Notes under the pieces: model-generated
Told to the model about the DNA's origin: nothing
What the model saw: only the letters and a program-made list of their open reading frames with translations
The model's database searches: none
Made by a program: the position numbers and the translations under genes
DNA from: Cladorhizidae sp. MBARI D1340-BT2
Lineage: Eukaryota; Porifera; Demospongiae; Poecilosclerida; Cladorhizidae
Assembly: GCA_028752905.1 (NCBI GenBank)
Contig: JAQNBH010000012.1
Span: forward strand, 24,995,816 to 25,059,815
Direction of reading: 5' to 3'
DNA length: 64,000 bases
Shown here: positions 62,201-64,000 of the stretch, in pieces
How positions within the stretch are numbered: position 1 is the first letter of the stretch
Layout of the letters: the number at the start of each line of letters is the position of its first letter

Positions 62201-63591
62201 GCCATGCAAATTCATCAAGCAAGAAGGAAGACTCGAGGAAAGAGTTGTATGCAAGGTGGAGTCCAAACTGGGAGACTTTTTTCACCTTCTTCAACTCGCG
62301 ATTTGTGCCTCCCCGAAGAGAGATGACGCAGCCAAGCCTCGGCTCGCAGACATCAAAGTACATCAGGGTCTTCTTGATGCCTGACTCAAGCGTGAAGTTG
62401 CGCAGGTAGAACTTGCCGCACGTTCCCAGGCGGACGTTGAAAAAGAGCTGATCGAGCGAGGTCATGATCTCCGCCCTTGTACAGCGGGCAACGCGGAGCA
62501 TAACGCTAGGCTTGACGTTTACCGCCACAACGATGCCCAAGTTGAACAAGTCTTCCAGCGCCAACCTCGAGACGGATTTCTGGACGAGAATGATGCTTGG
62601 CCGAAATGCCTTCACCTTGTCGACCAGGTTGTTGAGGTACTTGTGCTCCTGGAGATGGAGAGTGTCGAAGGAAGAGAGCTGGTTTTCACGTCTTTGAAAG
62701 TCAAAGGCACACTTGAGGAGGAGAACAGTCGGATTAGAAATTTCGGTCCGCATATTTTCGTGTGTGACGTTCTTTGAACAGACAACTCCGTATGTGAATG
62801 AGCTGTCCGTCCTCTATCCACAGGGGATCTTTTTCACGCGAACATACTCGTTGATATCCATGACGTCTTTGGCAAAAACATCTGTGCGAACTGTTTGAGT
62901 TGCCTCCATGACGAGCAGTGTCAGCATGCCTAGCCATGACAAAGTCAGACCGTAGGACCTAATCAGTTGAGTCATGAGCGCATCGAAGTGACCAGAGTAC
63001 ATCTTCTGGAAAACCTGTTCTGCCTCCTGACATGACTTCGGTCCAGATAAAGACTGATCTCCCTCTTCCCCTATTCCTCCTGATTCTCATTTGCTGGCAC
63101 TGGGAGGGAGGGAGTCCAGAATGCGATGCCCTTCACGATGGAAGCTGATGGTCGCTGAAGGCTTCGTCGCATACGATGAGAAATACCTCAACTTTGTAGT
63201 TGGGGAGAGGTTGGGATGTGGAGTGCTTGATGGCTGAGCCTGTCGTGACTTGGAGAGAGGGGAGGAGTTGATGGGGATGGAGAAGGAGGACATGGGGTGT
63301 GGCTTGATGGAGGTGGCAGATGTAACAGATGAAGGGAGGCGGAGAGTGGAGTTGGGGGAGGGAGTGGAGTGGGGGGACTCGGGAATGCTGGAATCGTGAC
63401 TTTTGTTCATCAAGTCATCATCCACCACCAGATAGACGTCTTCAGAGGGCTTGTGTACGCCCTTGGAGCTGTCGTGGCTGCATGTGAGCTTGGAGACAGA
63501 GGAGAGAGTGACAGAGTGGTCGTATTGAGTGGTGGATGATGATGAAGGGGAGGGGCCTAAACGGATGCGAGCAACGTGGGCTGAGGGGTAG
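26075..63591 (-). CDS. PIKFYVE: PIKfyve/FAB1 phosphatidylinositol-3-phosphate 5-kinase (5' part outside window)
   Basis: The product phosphorylates PtdIns3P to PtdIns(3,5)P2 on endosomes and lysosomes and controls their size and ion channels. I placed 21 coding segments with GT-AG borders and matching phases, summing to 2,087 codons when one of two duplicated 104-nt exons is used. The order of domains is: unconserved Ser-rich region, Cpn60/TCP1-like domain, first half of the CHK region, coiled linkers, and C-terminal PIP-kinase domain with FILKQI, VFDLKGS, MDYSLL and the activation-loop end PTVVYPELYRKRF. The FYVE finger is expected upstream, beyond 64,000. Odd points are an in-frame TAG at 62,814-62,816 in the TCP1 domain, and no visible exon for the cysteine-rich half of CHK. 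Intact splice signals elsewhere suggest a functional or recently damaged gene. The span is at least 37.5 kb. Confidence 0.9.
26660..26790. repeat. ~33-bp direct repeat, three copies
   Basis: GACTAGATGCTCTAGCCTTC ATCAGGAATAAT repeated three times. Confidence 0.9.
27180..27610. repeat. Dispersed repeat (inverted partner at 35,930-36,560)
   Basis: Reverse complement shares ACTGGAGTGGCTTCGTTATC, CTGCAGTAGCTCTC and the AAACAGTACC/ATCGAAACAG region with the 36-kb copy. An unclassified transposon or LTR-like piece. Confidence 0.7.
28140..28640. repeat. 35-bp minisatellite ending in an inverted copy
   Basis: About 11 units of GCTGGTAGTAGCTAGACAAA CAACACTGCACCTGT (28,150-28,575), then an inverted unit and a half (GCAGTGTTGTTTGTCCAGCT ACTACTAGCACAGG) at 28,584-28,637. 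Confidence 0.95.
28796..29540 (+). pseudogene. gypsy-type integrase fragment in the last PIKfyve intron
   Basis: Starts ESILKELHNTHPGILTRMK (H2C2-like region), continues with a stop-riddled WQCIHVDLQ (integrase 'W...H.D' start), RYAFQMA and CSPYFPASNGLAAKT ('SPY.P.SNG.AE', catalytic Glu position degenerate). It runs antisense to PIKfyve. A residual polyprotein tail continues to about 29,720. Confidence 0.65.
30065..30250. repeat. TATA/ATAC microsatellite
   Basis: TATATATATATACTGTATAT-type repeats within the last PIKfyve intron. Confidence 0.95.
31099..31260 (-). CDS. PIKFYVE: PIKfyve segment 20: MDYSLL catalytic block
   Basis: Acceptor CTTTCTGCAG, donor ATTG|GTAAGG. Encodes SKFVLMQAIMADSEFLAQN, SIMDYSLLTCIDDNAGMLVV and GII. 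The D of MDYSLL is the catalytic aspartate (IDYSLL in most homologues). Starts in phase 1 and ends in phase 1, joining to DYVRTFTFDK in the last exon. Confidence 0.94.
31607..32140. repeat. 25-bp minisatellite, about 21 copies
   Basis: Unit GCACCAGGATTGGGTGGGAA CAAAA, nearly homogeneous. All six frames are largely open, giving artefact proteins such as HQDWVGTKAPGLGG. Confidence 0.97.
32200..32590. repeat. C-rich low-complexity intron sequence
   Basis: CACACCCCT/CCACACACATCC-like low-complexity sequence up to the segment 19 donor. Confidence 0.7.
32604..32697 (-). CDS. PIKFYVE: PIKfyve segment 19: VFDLKGS block
   Basis: Acceptor GTTGTTGCAG, donor ACT|GTGAGT. Encodes VFDLKGSMRSRYVDPSKDN and GDVLLDENYLN. 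'FDLKGS' and 'LLDEN' are conserved in all PIP kinases. Only about 100 bp of intron separates it from segment 18. Confidence 0.93.
32796..32924 (-). CDS. PIKFYVE: PIKfyve segment 18
   Basis: Acceptor CCCTTCAG, donor AGG|GTATGT, 43 codons. Encodes RPLALAKILGAYSIGFRNS and MDAVVMENLLYNHSIAR, the 'LAKI.G.Y..G..N' and 'V.MENL.Y' blocks of the kinase domain. Confidence 0.93.
33842..33945 (-). CDS. PIKFYVE: PIKfyve segment 17: catalytic lysine block
   Basis: Acceptor TGTGTAG, donor AAG|GTGAGG. Encodes DDRFILKQIKSIEISAFEDF and APRYLDYVTKALEEK. The K of FILK is the ATP-binding lysine of PIP kinases. Starts in phase 1 and ends in phase 0. Confidence 0.93.
34281..34463 (-). CDS. PIKFYVE: PIKfyve segment 16: start of PIP-kinase domain
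   Basis: Acceptor TTCCTAAAG, donor GCAG|GTATGT. Encodes SFFCKVYLAEEFQQLREKIF, DRFIRSLTRC and DAKGGKSHSAF. The GGKS sequence and 'F.RSL' are conserved at the start of the type III PIP-kinase catalytic domain, which binds ATP. Confidence 0.92.
35160..35545 (+). repeat. Dispersed repeat, copy B (partner at 16,285)
   Basis: Degenerate copy of 16,285-16,690 containing AATATCGGAAAACGCTGACC, a G run, CCTCGGCCAGA and GACGAAGAAGGCATTCAGTG. It lies inside a PIKfyve intron. Confidence 0.6.
35930..36560. repeat. Dispersed repeat with internal amplification (inverted partner at 27,180)
   Basis: Matches 27,180-27,610 in reverse: shared pieces include ACTGGAGTGGCTTCGTTATC and TAGACATCGAAACAG. In this copy a ~45-bp piece (CATCACCACAGCTCAATGGC CGCTTGACTGCAGTAGC) is amplified about six times. 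Confidence 0.75.
36790..36945. repeat. 16-bp minisatellite
   Basis: About nine units of GGTCAACATCATTGTC. Confidence 0.95.
37121..37416 (-). repeat. Three tandem copies of the segment 15 end with splice donor
   Basis: A ~97-bp unit runs from GTGGCGGGAGGAGTAGATGA through the donor TTTAG|GTAAGG into TTCATGCTTGTTACTAG. Copy 3 (37,312-37,416) is the true exon end. Copy 2 (37,218-37,316) and copy 1 (37,121-37,217) lie in the following intron. Each extra copy is bounded by TTACTAG (acceptor-like) and GTAAGG (donor). Confidence 0.9.
37350..37765 (-). CDS. PIKFYVE: PIKfyve segment 15
   Basis: Acceptor CTCCTTTGCAG, donor TTTAG|GTAAGG. Encodes KRHLSEVDKTTPTTTTTTT, GFFSELKKKGSAINIFSGL, VMVDPFEQSSESFPRKLES and VDELDQGGKSRGHISLG. 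In homologues the equivalent linker ends with an 'H' or 'PH' segment just before the kinase domain. The last ~60 nt, its donor and adjacent intron are present three times in tandem. Confidence 0.85.
37915..38092. repeat. Poly-G and poly-C tracts
   Basis: G runs at about 37,917-37,941 and 38,071-38,088 and a C-rich run at 37,960-37,983. Lengths may be unreliable. Confidence 0.85.
38180..38300. repeat. ACAACAACAAAG microsatellite
   Basis: CAA-based repeats with AAAGAC interruptions. Confidence 0.9.
38690..38895. repeat. ~22-bp minisatellite
   Basis: About nine units of GGTGCCTACATGTAGGGTGT TT. Confidence 0.9.
39310..40120. repeat. CAA-rich composite satellite
   Basis: Units AACAACAAATCAATACAATC ATC, organised into higher-order blocks with AAAACAGTAAGTCAATGCAA. 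Repetitive Asn/Gln/Ile frames are artefacts. Confidence 0.95.
40214..40487 (-). CDS. PIKFYVE: PIKfyve segment 14: EPTSIIAYALSS block
   Basis: Acceptor GACTCTTGCAG, donor AATT|GTAAGT. Encodes FEYNEHHTMHNHSIFPIAI then YEKEPTSIIAYALSSRDYAA, the conserved 'PI.V.E.EPSSIIA..L.S..Y' block upstream of the PIP-kinase domain. It starts in phase 1 and ends in phase 2. Diagnostic for PIKfyve/FAB1. Confidence 0.9.
40600..40985. repeat. 63-bp minisatellite, six copies
   Basis: Unit GATGCCAATCTATTGAACAT TCAGTGCACTGGAACAAGGT GTGGATTACTATCAACACAATGT. Highly uniform, so recently amplified. Confidence 0.95.
41170..41315. repeat. TATTCCATTC/ACTCC degenerate satellite
   Basis: ATTCTATTCCATTCCACTCC-like 5-bp-based repeats, related in appearance to (ATTCC)n. 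Confidence 0.8.
41600..41890. repeat. ~60-bp tandem repeat, five copies
   Basis: Unit GACCAGGTAAGCTTCTTGTG ... ATGGACAACAGGAAACTGAT AACT ... GGGGAGG. It contains CAGGTAAGC on the plus strand, which is antisense to the gene and therefore not a PIKfyve splice site. Confidence 0.85.
41930..42970. repeat. 26-bp minisatellite, about 40 copies
   Basis: Unit GTAGTGAAGTACAATACACA CAAACA, with GTGCAG and GTACAG variants. The 400-500-codon minus-strand frames are artefacts of the array. Confidence 0.95.
42982..43248 (-). CDS. PIKFYVE: PIKfyve segment 13
   Basis: Acceptor CTTCCTTGCAG, donor GAG|GTATGT. Encodes EEQEGRDDPTKYYLLDPCL, a Ser/Gly-rich segment, and GANTLSSAAETFADGG. The 'YYLL' is like the 'HYLL/HYLM' found shortly before the EPSSIIA block in PIKfyve. 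The 26-bp array starts immediately after its donor. Confidence 0.75.
44041..44162 (-). CDS. PIKFYVE: PIKfyve segment 12
   Basis: Acceptor CATGTGCAG. Encodes SYGDQPSSSSTVLREEISGG, QVEEDAHADTSGGFLAKFRP. The final GGFLAKFRP resembles the 'I...L.PG' stretch preceding the kinase region in homologues. I end it at a weak donor CTA|GTTCGT because this gives the phase needed by segment 13. An internal CAG|GTAGAG could be used instead, with a different acceptor. Confidence 0.6.
44220..44540. repeat. TATG/TGTA microsatellite
   Basis: About 320 bp of TATGTATGTGTATATGTATG-type repeats. Long His/Tyr/Ile frames over it are artefacts. Confidence 0.95.
44700..46214. other. Intron sequence, no feature seen
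   Basis: Unique intron sequence. A nearby GTTCATTACACAGAGCATTAAATGGCC duplication (44,546 and 44,630) is the only local repeat I noticed at its edge. No coding motif. Confidence 0.4.
46215..46426 (-). CDS. PIKFYVE: PIKfyve segment 11
   Basis: Acceptor GTCACATCAG, donor CAT|GTAAGT. Encodes GEPLLEPSSSSLMPSTETL, MSPAHGDNTVRLLEADDDI and a Glu-rich run EEGGGEGEDEEEEDGG. An acidic linker between the CHK region and the kinase domain. Confidence 0.8.
46520..47215. repeat. 68-bp minisatellite (same family as 54,690-56,330)
   Basis: About ten copies of the GTGTGTCCCCATAGAGCTAT, TGTCAACCTACTTCAACCTG, CCTCAACCCAGTGTGGTG unit, with some copies carrying CATACAGC and CAACGTAC. It lies just after the segment 10 donor. 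Confidence 0.95.
47229..47535 (-). CDS. PIKFYVE: PIKfyve segment 10
   Basis: Acceptor CCCTCTTTAG, donor ATG|GTGAGT, 307 nt, starts in phase 2 and ends in phase 0. Encodes SLNHTSHTPPADNHLSNTP, NRTRRLSDKKHA, LTHERNFSDGG and RRNLSDSLAM. It is a Ser/Thr-rich linker with RRLS/RRNLS-type basic-Ser sites that could be phosphorylated. I chose the upstream acceptor because only it gives the right phase. Confidence 0.75.
47590..48800. repeat. 45-bp minisatellite, about 26 copies
   Basis: Unit GAATTAGAAATGCATGGCTT GCAGCATGTATTAGTATGCACTAAT. As 45 is a multiple of three, long repetitive frames are open on both strands; they are not genes. Confidence 0.95.
49090..49690. repeat. 29-bp minisatellite, about 20 copies
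   Basis: Unit GAAGAATTGTTTCTGGAAGC TCTCCTGCT, with variants such as CTTTCC and CTCTTG. The apparent ETILQQESFQKQFFS proteins are artefacts. Confidence 0.95.
49691..49870. repeat. CGAGCTACAGGTATTGCCCTGG short tandem repeat
   Basis: About six degenerate units of CGAGCTACAGGTATTGCCCT GGCCCTAACA, adjoining the 29-bp array. Confidence 0.85.
50068..50102. repeat. Poly-C tract
   Basis: About 30 consecutive C, followed by AAAAAA. Confidence 0.9.
50166..50336 (-). CDS. PIKFYVE: PIKfyve segment 9
   Basis: Acceptor GTCGGCCAG, donor AG|GTGGGT. Encodes LEDLDARVREYRRRLREGG, a Gly run, and MMTENFSRSPRGSPVGIF. It continues the helical linker of segment 8 in phase. Mostly linker, poorly conserved. Confidence 0.75.
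50550..50690. repeat. CA-rich microsatellite in intron
   Basis: Runs of ACACACAC with CATACCGGTACAC interruptions. Confidence 0.9.
50917..51110 (-). CDS. PIKFYVE: PIKfyve segment 8
   Basis: Acceptor CCATTACAG, donor CTT|GTGAGA. Encodes a charged helical stretch, CERDAMRIKVKHLKEMMVSG to INVQDCLEDLKRTMTEVVE and CWNIL. The open frame would stop two codons beyond the donor, supporting this border. Confidence 0.8.
51314..51410 (-). CDS. PIKFYVE: PIKfyve segment 7
   Basis: 97 nt between TATATGTAG and AAG|GTGAGC. Encodes VEGVFYRIRQKVDKYRLEP then VAGLIHDHISNSK, likely helical. Starts in phase 2 and ends in phase 0. Confidence 0.75.
51745..51910. repeat. 36-bp minisatellite, about 4 copies
   Basis: CATGGCATCAATCTATCTAT GCAGACATGTGCACAG. 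It directly follows the segment 6 donor in the transcript. Confidence 0.9.
51929..52045 (-). CDS. PIKFYVE: PIKfyve segment 6
   Basis: Acceptor CTGGTTTCAG, donor AAT|GTATGT. Encodes PSTIDILELLLPPCVLCITT and KYHHDYASDIKHVGR. Position and the 'I..LE...PP' pattern fit the block after the cysteine-rich CHK core. Phases match segments 5 and 7 exactly. Confidence 0.65.
52046..54499. other. Intron where the cysteine-rich CHK exons would be expected; carries a transposon-like insert
   Basis: In homologues about 130 residues with several Cys/His pairs follow RYCFR before the next block seen here (52,045). I find no such exon in this 2.45-kb interval. On the minus strand at 53,060-53,115 there is a zinc knuckle, CTTCKKVGHNSRSC, preceded by transposon-like frames (GLSPERQWYLFDSIRQFC). 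On the plus strand at 53,664-53,966 is an unrecognised 100-codon frame. A 22-base sequence AACTGAAGGGAAATTCCCGC-GT is repeated at 53,782 and 54,041. A GA-rich tract (52,060-52,420) provides a very long pyrimidine tract for the next acceptor. Confidence 0.5.
54500..54571 (-). CDS. PIKFYVE: PIKfyve segment 5: FYYGHND block
   Basis: A 72-nt exon between TTACTCTAG and CAG|GTAAGA. It encodes IIPMFYYGHNDIAIGDFLQ and RYCFR, matching the strongly conserved 'FYG.ND..LG.FL.RYCF' motif at the entry of the cysteine-rich CHK region. It starts and ends in phase 2. Confidence 0.9.
54690..56330. repeat. 68-bp minisatellite, arrays around the duplicated exon
   Basis: Unit GTGTGTGTCCCCATAGAGCT, ATTGTCAACCTACTTCAACC, TGCCTCAACCCAGTGTGGTG, TTGGTCCA. 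About 14 copies at 54,690-55,620 and 5 copies at 55,985-56,330. The same family occupies 46,520-47,215. Confidence 0.95.
55657..55760 (-). CDS. PIKFYVE: PIKfyve segment 4, copy B (duplicated 104-nt exon)
   Basis: Identical in length, splice borders and encoded peptide to copy A. I see two differences, ACT versus ACG (Thr) and GAT versus GAC (Asp), both silent. Flanking intron sequence is duplicated too: GTATTTGTGAACTAAAGTGG downstream and CACGGGAATGGAATGTAGAA upstream, extending to CTTGTCGACAGGCCAAC. The copies lie 697 bp apart. Confidence 0.85.
56354..56457 (-). CDS. PIKFYVE: PIKfyve segment 4, copy A (duplicated 104-nt exon)
   Basis: Acceptor TTTGTTTCCAG, donor TTG|GTAAGA. Encodes HTDCLDPIKHQGISILFS then NTCHDGQKHQRPCLPP, matching the 'D...HQ...LFSS........PC..P' block of PIKfyve just before the 'FYG.ND' block. 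It starts in phase 0 and ends in phase 2. The same exon recurs at 55,657-55,760. Because 104 is not a multiple of three, a transcript can include only one of the two without a frameshift. Confidence 0.85.
56680..57489. other. Intron sequence, no feature seen
   Basis: Unique AT-rich intron sequence. A short plus-strand frame at 56,820-57,029 is not recognisable. Confidence 0.4.
57490..58510. repeat. 64-bp minisatellite passing into a related ~50-bp array
   Basis: From 57,510 to about 58,290 the unit is GCTCATGTTGAAGCTCTTTA, GCTACCGCAGGTCATGGAAT, CTACCAGTAGGAACACTGAAGGAT. From 58,300 to 58,510 a shortened derivative appears (AGGAACACTGAGCATGCTCA, TCTTTAGCTGCCGCAGG), marking a conversion of one array into another. 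Confidence 0.9.
58511..58734. other. Intron sequence between arrays
   Basis: Unique sequence in the intron after exon 3. No conserved motif seen. Confidence 0.4.
58735..59430. repeat. 41-bp minisatellite, about 17 copies
   Basis: Unit CTAGTTGTCTAGGTATATAT then ACATGTAGTCTTCATATATTC. Copies differ mainly at CATGTAG/CATGCAG and AGGTAT/AGATAT. Confidence 0.95.
59640..59850. repeat. 68-bp tandem repeat, three copies
   Basis: ACACTTTGTGTTTAACTATA ... GTCACAATGTTGGTGCATGT ... TTTATAAATAGCCCAG, repeated three times. Unrelated in sequence to the other 68-bp family in this gene. Confidence 0.85.
60100..60427 (-). repeat. 33-bp minisatellite directly after the exon 3 donor
   Basis: About nine units of CACATAGACACCTGTAGGTG plus CACATCCACACA. 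The apparent Cys/Val/Tyr-rich protein across it (VCTYRCLCAVWVC) is a repeat artefact. Confidence 0.85.
60428..62116 (-). CDS. PIKFYVE: PIKfyve segment 3: 563-codon exon, CHK region start
   Basis: The largest exon, 1,689 nt and a whole number of codons. Near its middle it reads LRHQLISVSPRVKFKVPYPQ and VRQYLSCVIYWSVQF, matching the conserved 'I.ISP.V.F..P...T..G....R.Y' block of PIKfyve/FAB1. It also contains FLLLRVNTNEMQAALADFRA and a long Glu/Arg/Lys-rich segment around 60,880-60,970. Ends WLGMHQ at the donor CAG|GTATGT. Immediately beyond the donor begins a 33-bp minisatellite. Confidence 0.85.
62117..62165 (-). other. 49-nt intron
   Basis: The donor GTATGT follows GAAGTG, and the acceptor lies in AACTCCAGAG. 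Using the second AG (CCAGAG|GTT) joins the two large open frames without loss. The nearby first AG (CTCCAG) would shift the frame. Confidence 0.75.
62166..63079 (-). CDS. PIKFYVE: PIKfyve segment 2: Cpn60/TCP1-like domain (contains in-frame TAG)
   Basis: Encodes the chaperonin-like domain used to bind partners such as the Vac14 scaffold. Recognisable parts are QTVRTDVFAKDVMDINEYV, VKKIPCG, YGVVCSKNVTHENM, NPTVLLLKCAFDFQR, LVQKSVSRLALEDL, LGTCGKFYL and GCVISLRGG. A TAG at 62,814-62,816 falls between KKIPCG and RTDSSF, where homologues carry a Lys or Arg run, so one AAG-to-TAG change would explain it. No credible intron covers it. Ends at the donor GTG|GTATGT (62,165). Confidence 0.85.
63137..63591 (-). 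CDS. PIKFYVE: PIKfyve segment 1: Ser/Pro-rich linker before TCP1 domain
   Basis: Begins after the acceptor CATCCCTTCCAG and encodes a Ser/Thr/Pro-rich stretch (GPSPSSSSTTQYDHS, SEDVYLVVDDDLMNKS) without a fold I recognise. I end it at a proposed donor C|GTGAAG at 63,136, because the open frame runs into TGA at 63,087-63,089. Splicing out 57 nt to 63,080 removes that stop and keeps the frame. The donor is weak, so the exon might instead run on with a real stop. Confidence 0.55.
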
Positions 63592-63715
63592 CTGGAAGGG
63601 ATGAGATAAGGACATGTAACACATGTGGAATGAAAACGACACTTGCATAGCTGTACCAAGTCAATAATATGCACTGTACACCCTCTCCCCACCCCCTCAT
63701 TTCTATACACCTTCA

Positions 63716-64000
63716 CCCCCAACTTCTATGCATTCCCCCCAACTTCTATGCATTCCCCCCCAACTTCTATGCATTCCCCCCAACTTCTATGCATTCCCTC
63801 CCAACTTCTATGCATTCCCCCTCAACTTCTATGCATTCCCCCCCAACTTCTATGCATTCCCCCCAACTTCTATGCATTCCCTCCCAACTTCTATGCATTC
63901 CCCCCCAACTTCTATGCATTCCCCCCAACTTCTAAGCATTCCCCCCAACTTCTATGCATTCCCCCCAACTTCTATGCATTCCCCCCAACTTCTATGCATT
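63716..64000. repeat. 19-20-bp minisatellite at right edge
   Basis: About 14 units of CCCCCAACTTCTATGCATT, continuing past the window. Confidence 0.95.

Noticed and set aside
63087..63089. Second genuine nonsense mutation (TGA) in PIKfyve
   Set aside because: A 57-nt in-frame intron (C|GTGAAG to AATCAG) can remove it, and the region is unconserved, so it is weaker evidence of damage than the TAG at 62,814.

Overview
This is a window of animal (metazoan) nuclear DNA. The evidence is one large intron-rich gene with canonical GT-AG introns plus many eukaryotic transposon families. A sponge or another early-branching invertebrate is my guess, based on the transposon mix (integrase/Ulp1 elements, TTF-type hAT, piggyBac, ISXO2-like, non-LTR and gypsy fragments) and on divergence of the gene. 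No sequence marker settles the species. I saw no bacterial operons, rRNA, tRNA or CRISPR.

Right part (26,075 to the right edge, minus strand): one gene, PIKfyve/FAB1, the phosphatidylinositol-3-phosphate 5-kinase. Its 5' end (FYVE region) lies beyond the window. I could place 21 consecutive coding segments. All are joined in compatible phase, except that one 104-nt exon exists in two copies. With one copy used, the segments sum to 2,087 codons including the stop. In transcript order they carry a Cpn60/TCP1-like domain, the first half of the CHK region, linkers and the C-terminal PIP-kinase domain, ending in TAA at 26,075-26,077. Oddities are an in-frame TAG inside the TCP1 domain, no visible exon for the cysteine-rich core of CHK, a recent tandem duplication of the 104-nt exon, and a triplicated exon end with its splice donor. 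Most introns are filled with different minisatellites (16 to 68 bp units). One 68-bp family occurs in three introns.

Left part (1-26 kb): a nested transposon graveyard with no recognisable host gene. A 38-bp satellite lies at the extreme left and a single unit of it reappears at 13,871, so the roughly 13.5 kb between is probably a stack of insertions. That block holds a small integrase-less element with an Ulp1-like protease fragment (299-1,582), a LINE fragment (2,165-2,810) and a broken BED-finger hAT transposase (2,889-3,965). It also holds a 9.8-kb element with 58-bp terminal inverted repeats flanked by TTAA (4,059-13,844). The 9.8-kb element encodes, over several introns, an H2C2 zinc finger, a DDE integrase core, a GPY/F motif, an Ulp1/C48 protease and a PHD-like finger (Ginger-like architecture). 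A 2.5-kb piggyBac-type element (7,208-9,683) sits inside it, immediately upstream of the integrase-core exon. Further right are an element bounded by CCGTAAAG repeats (16,886-20,268) containing a fold-back palindrome, a TTF-type hAT fragment (21,590-22,195), and decayed gypsy gag and integrase pieces (22,350-25,010) with a MITE inside.

Coordinates of splice sites were read by eye from the sequence. Family names come from recognising motifs, without any database search.
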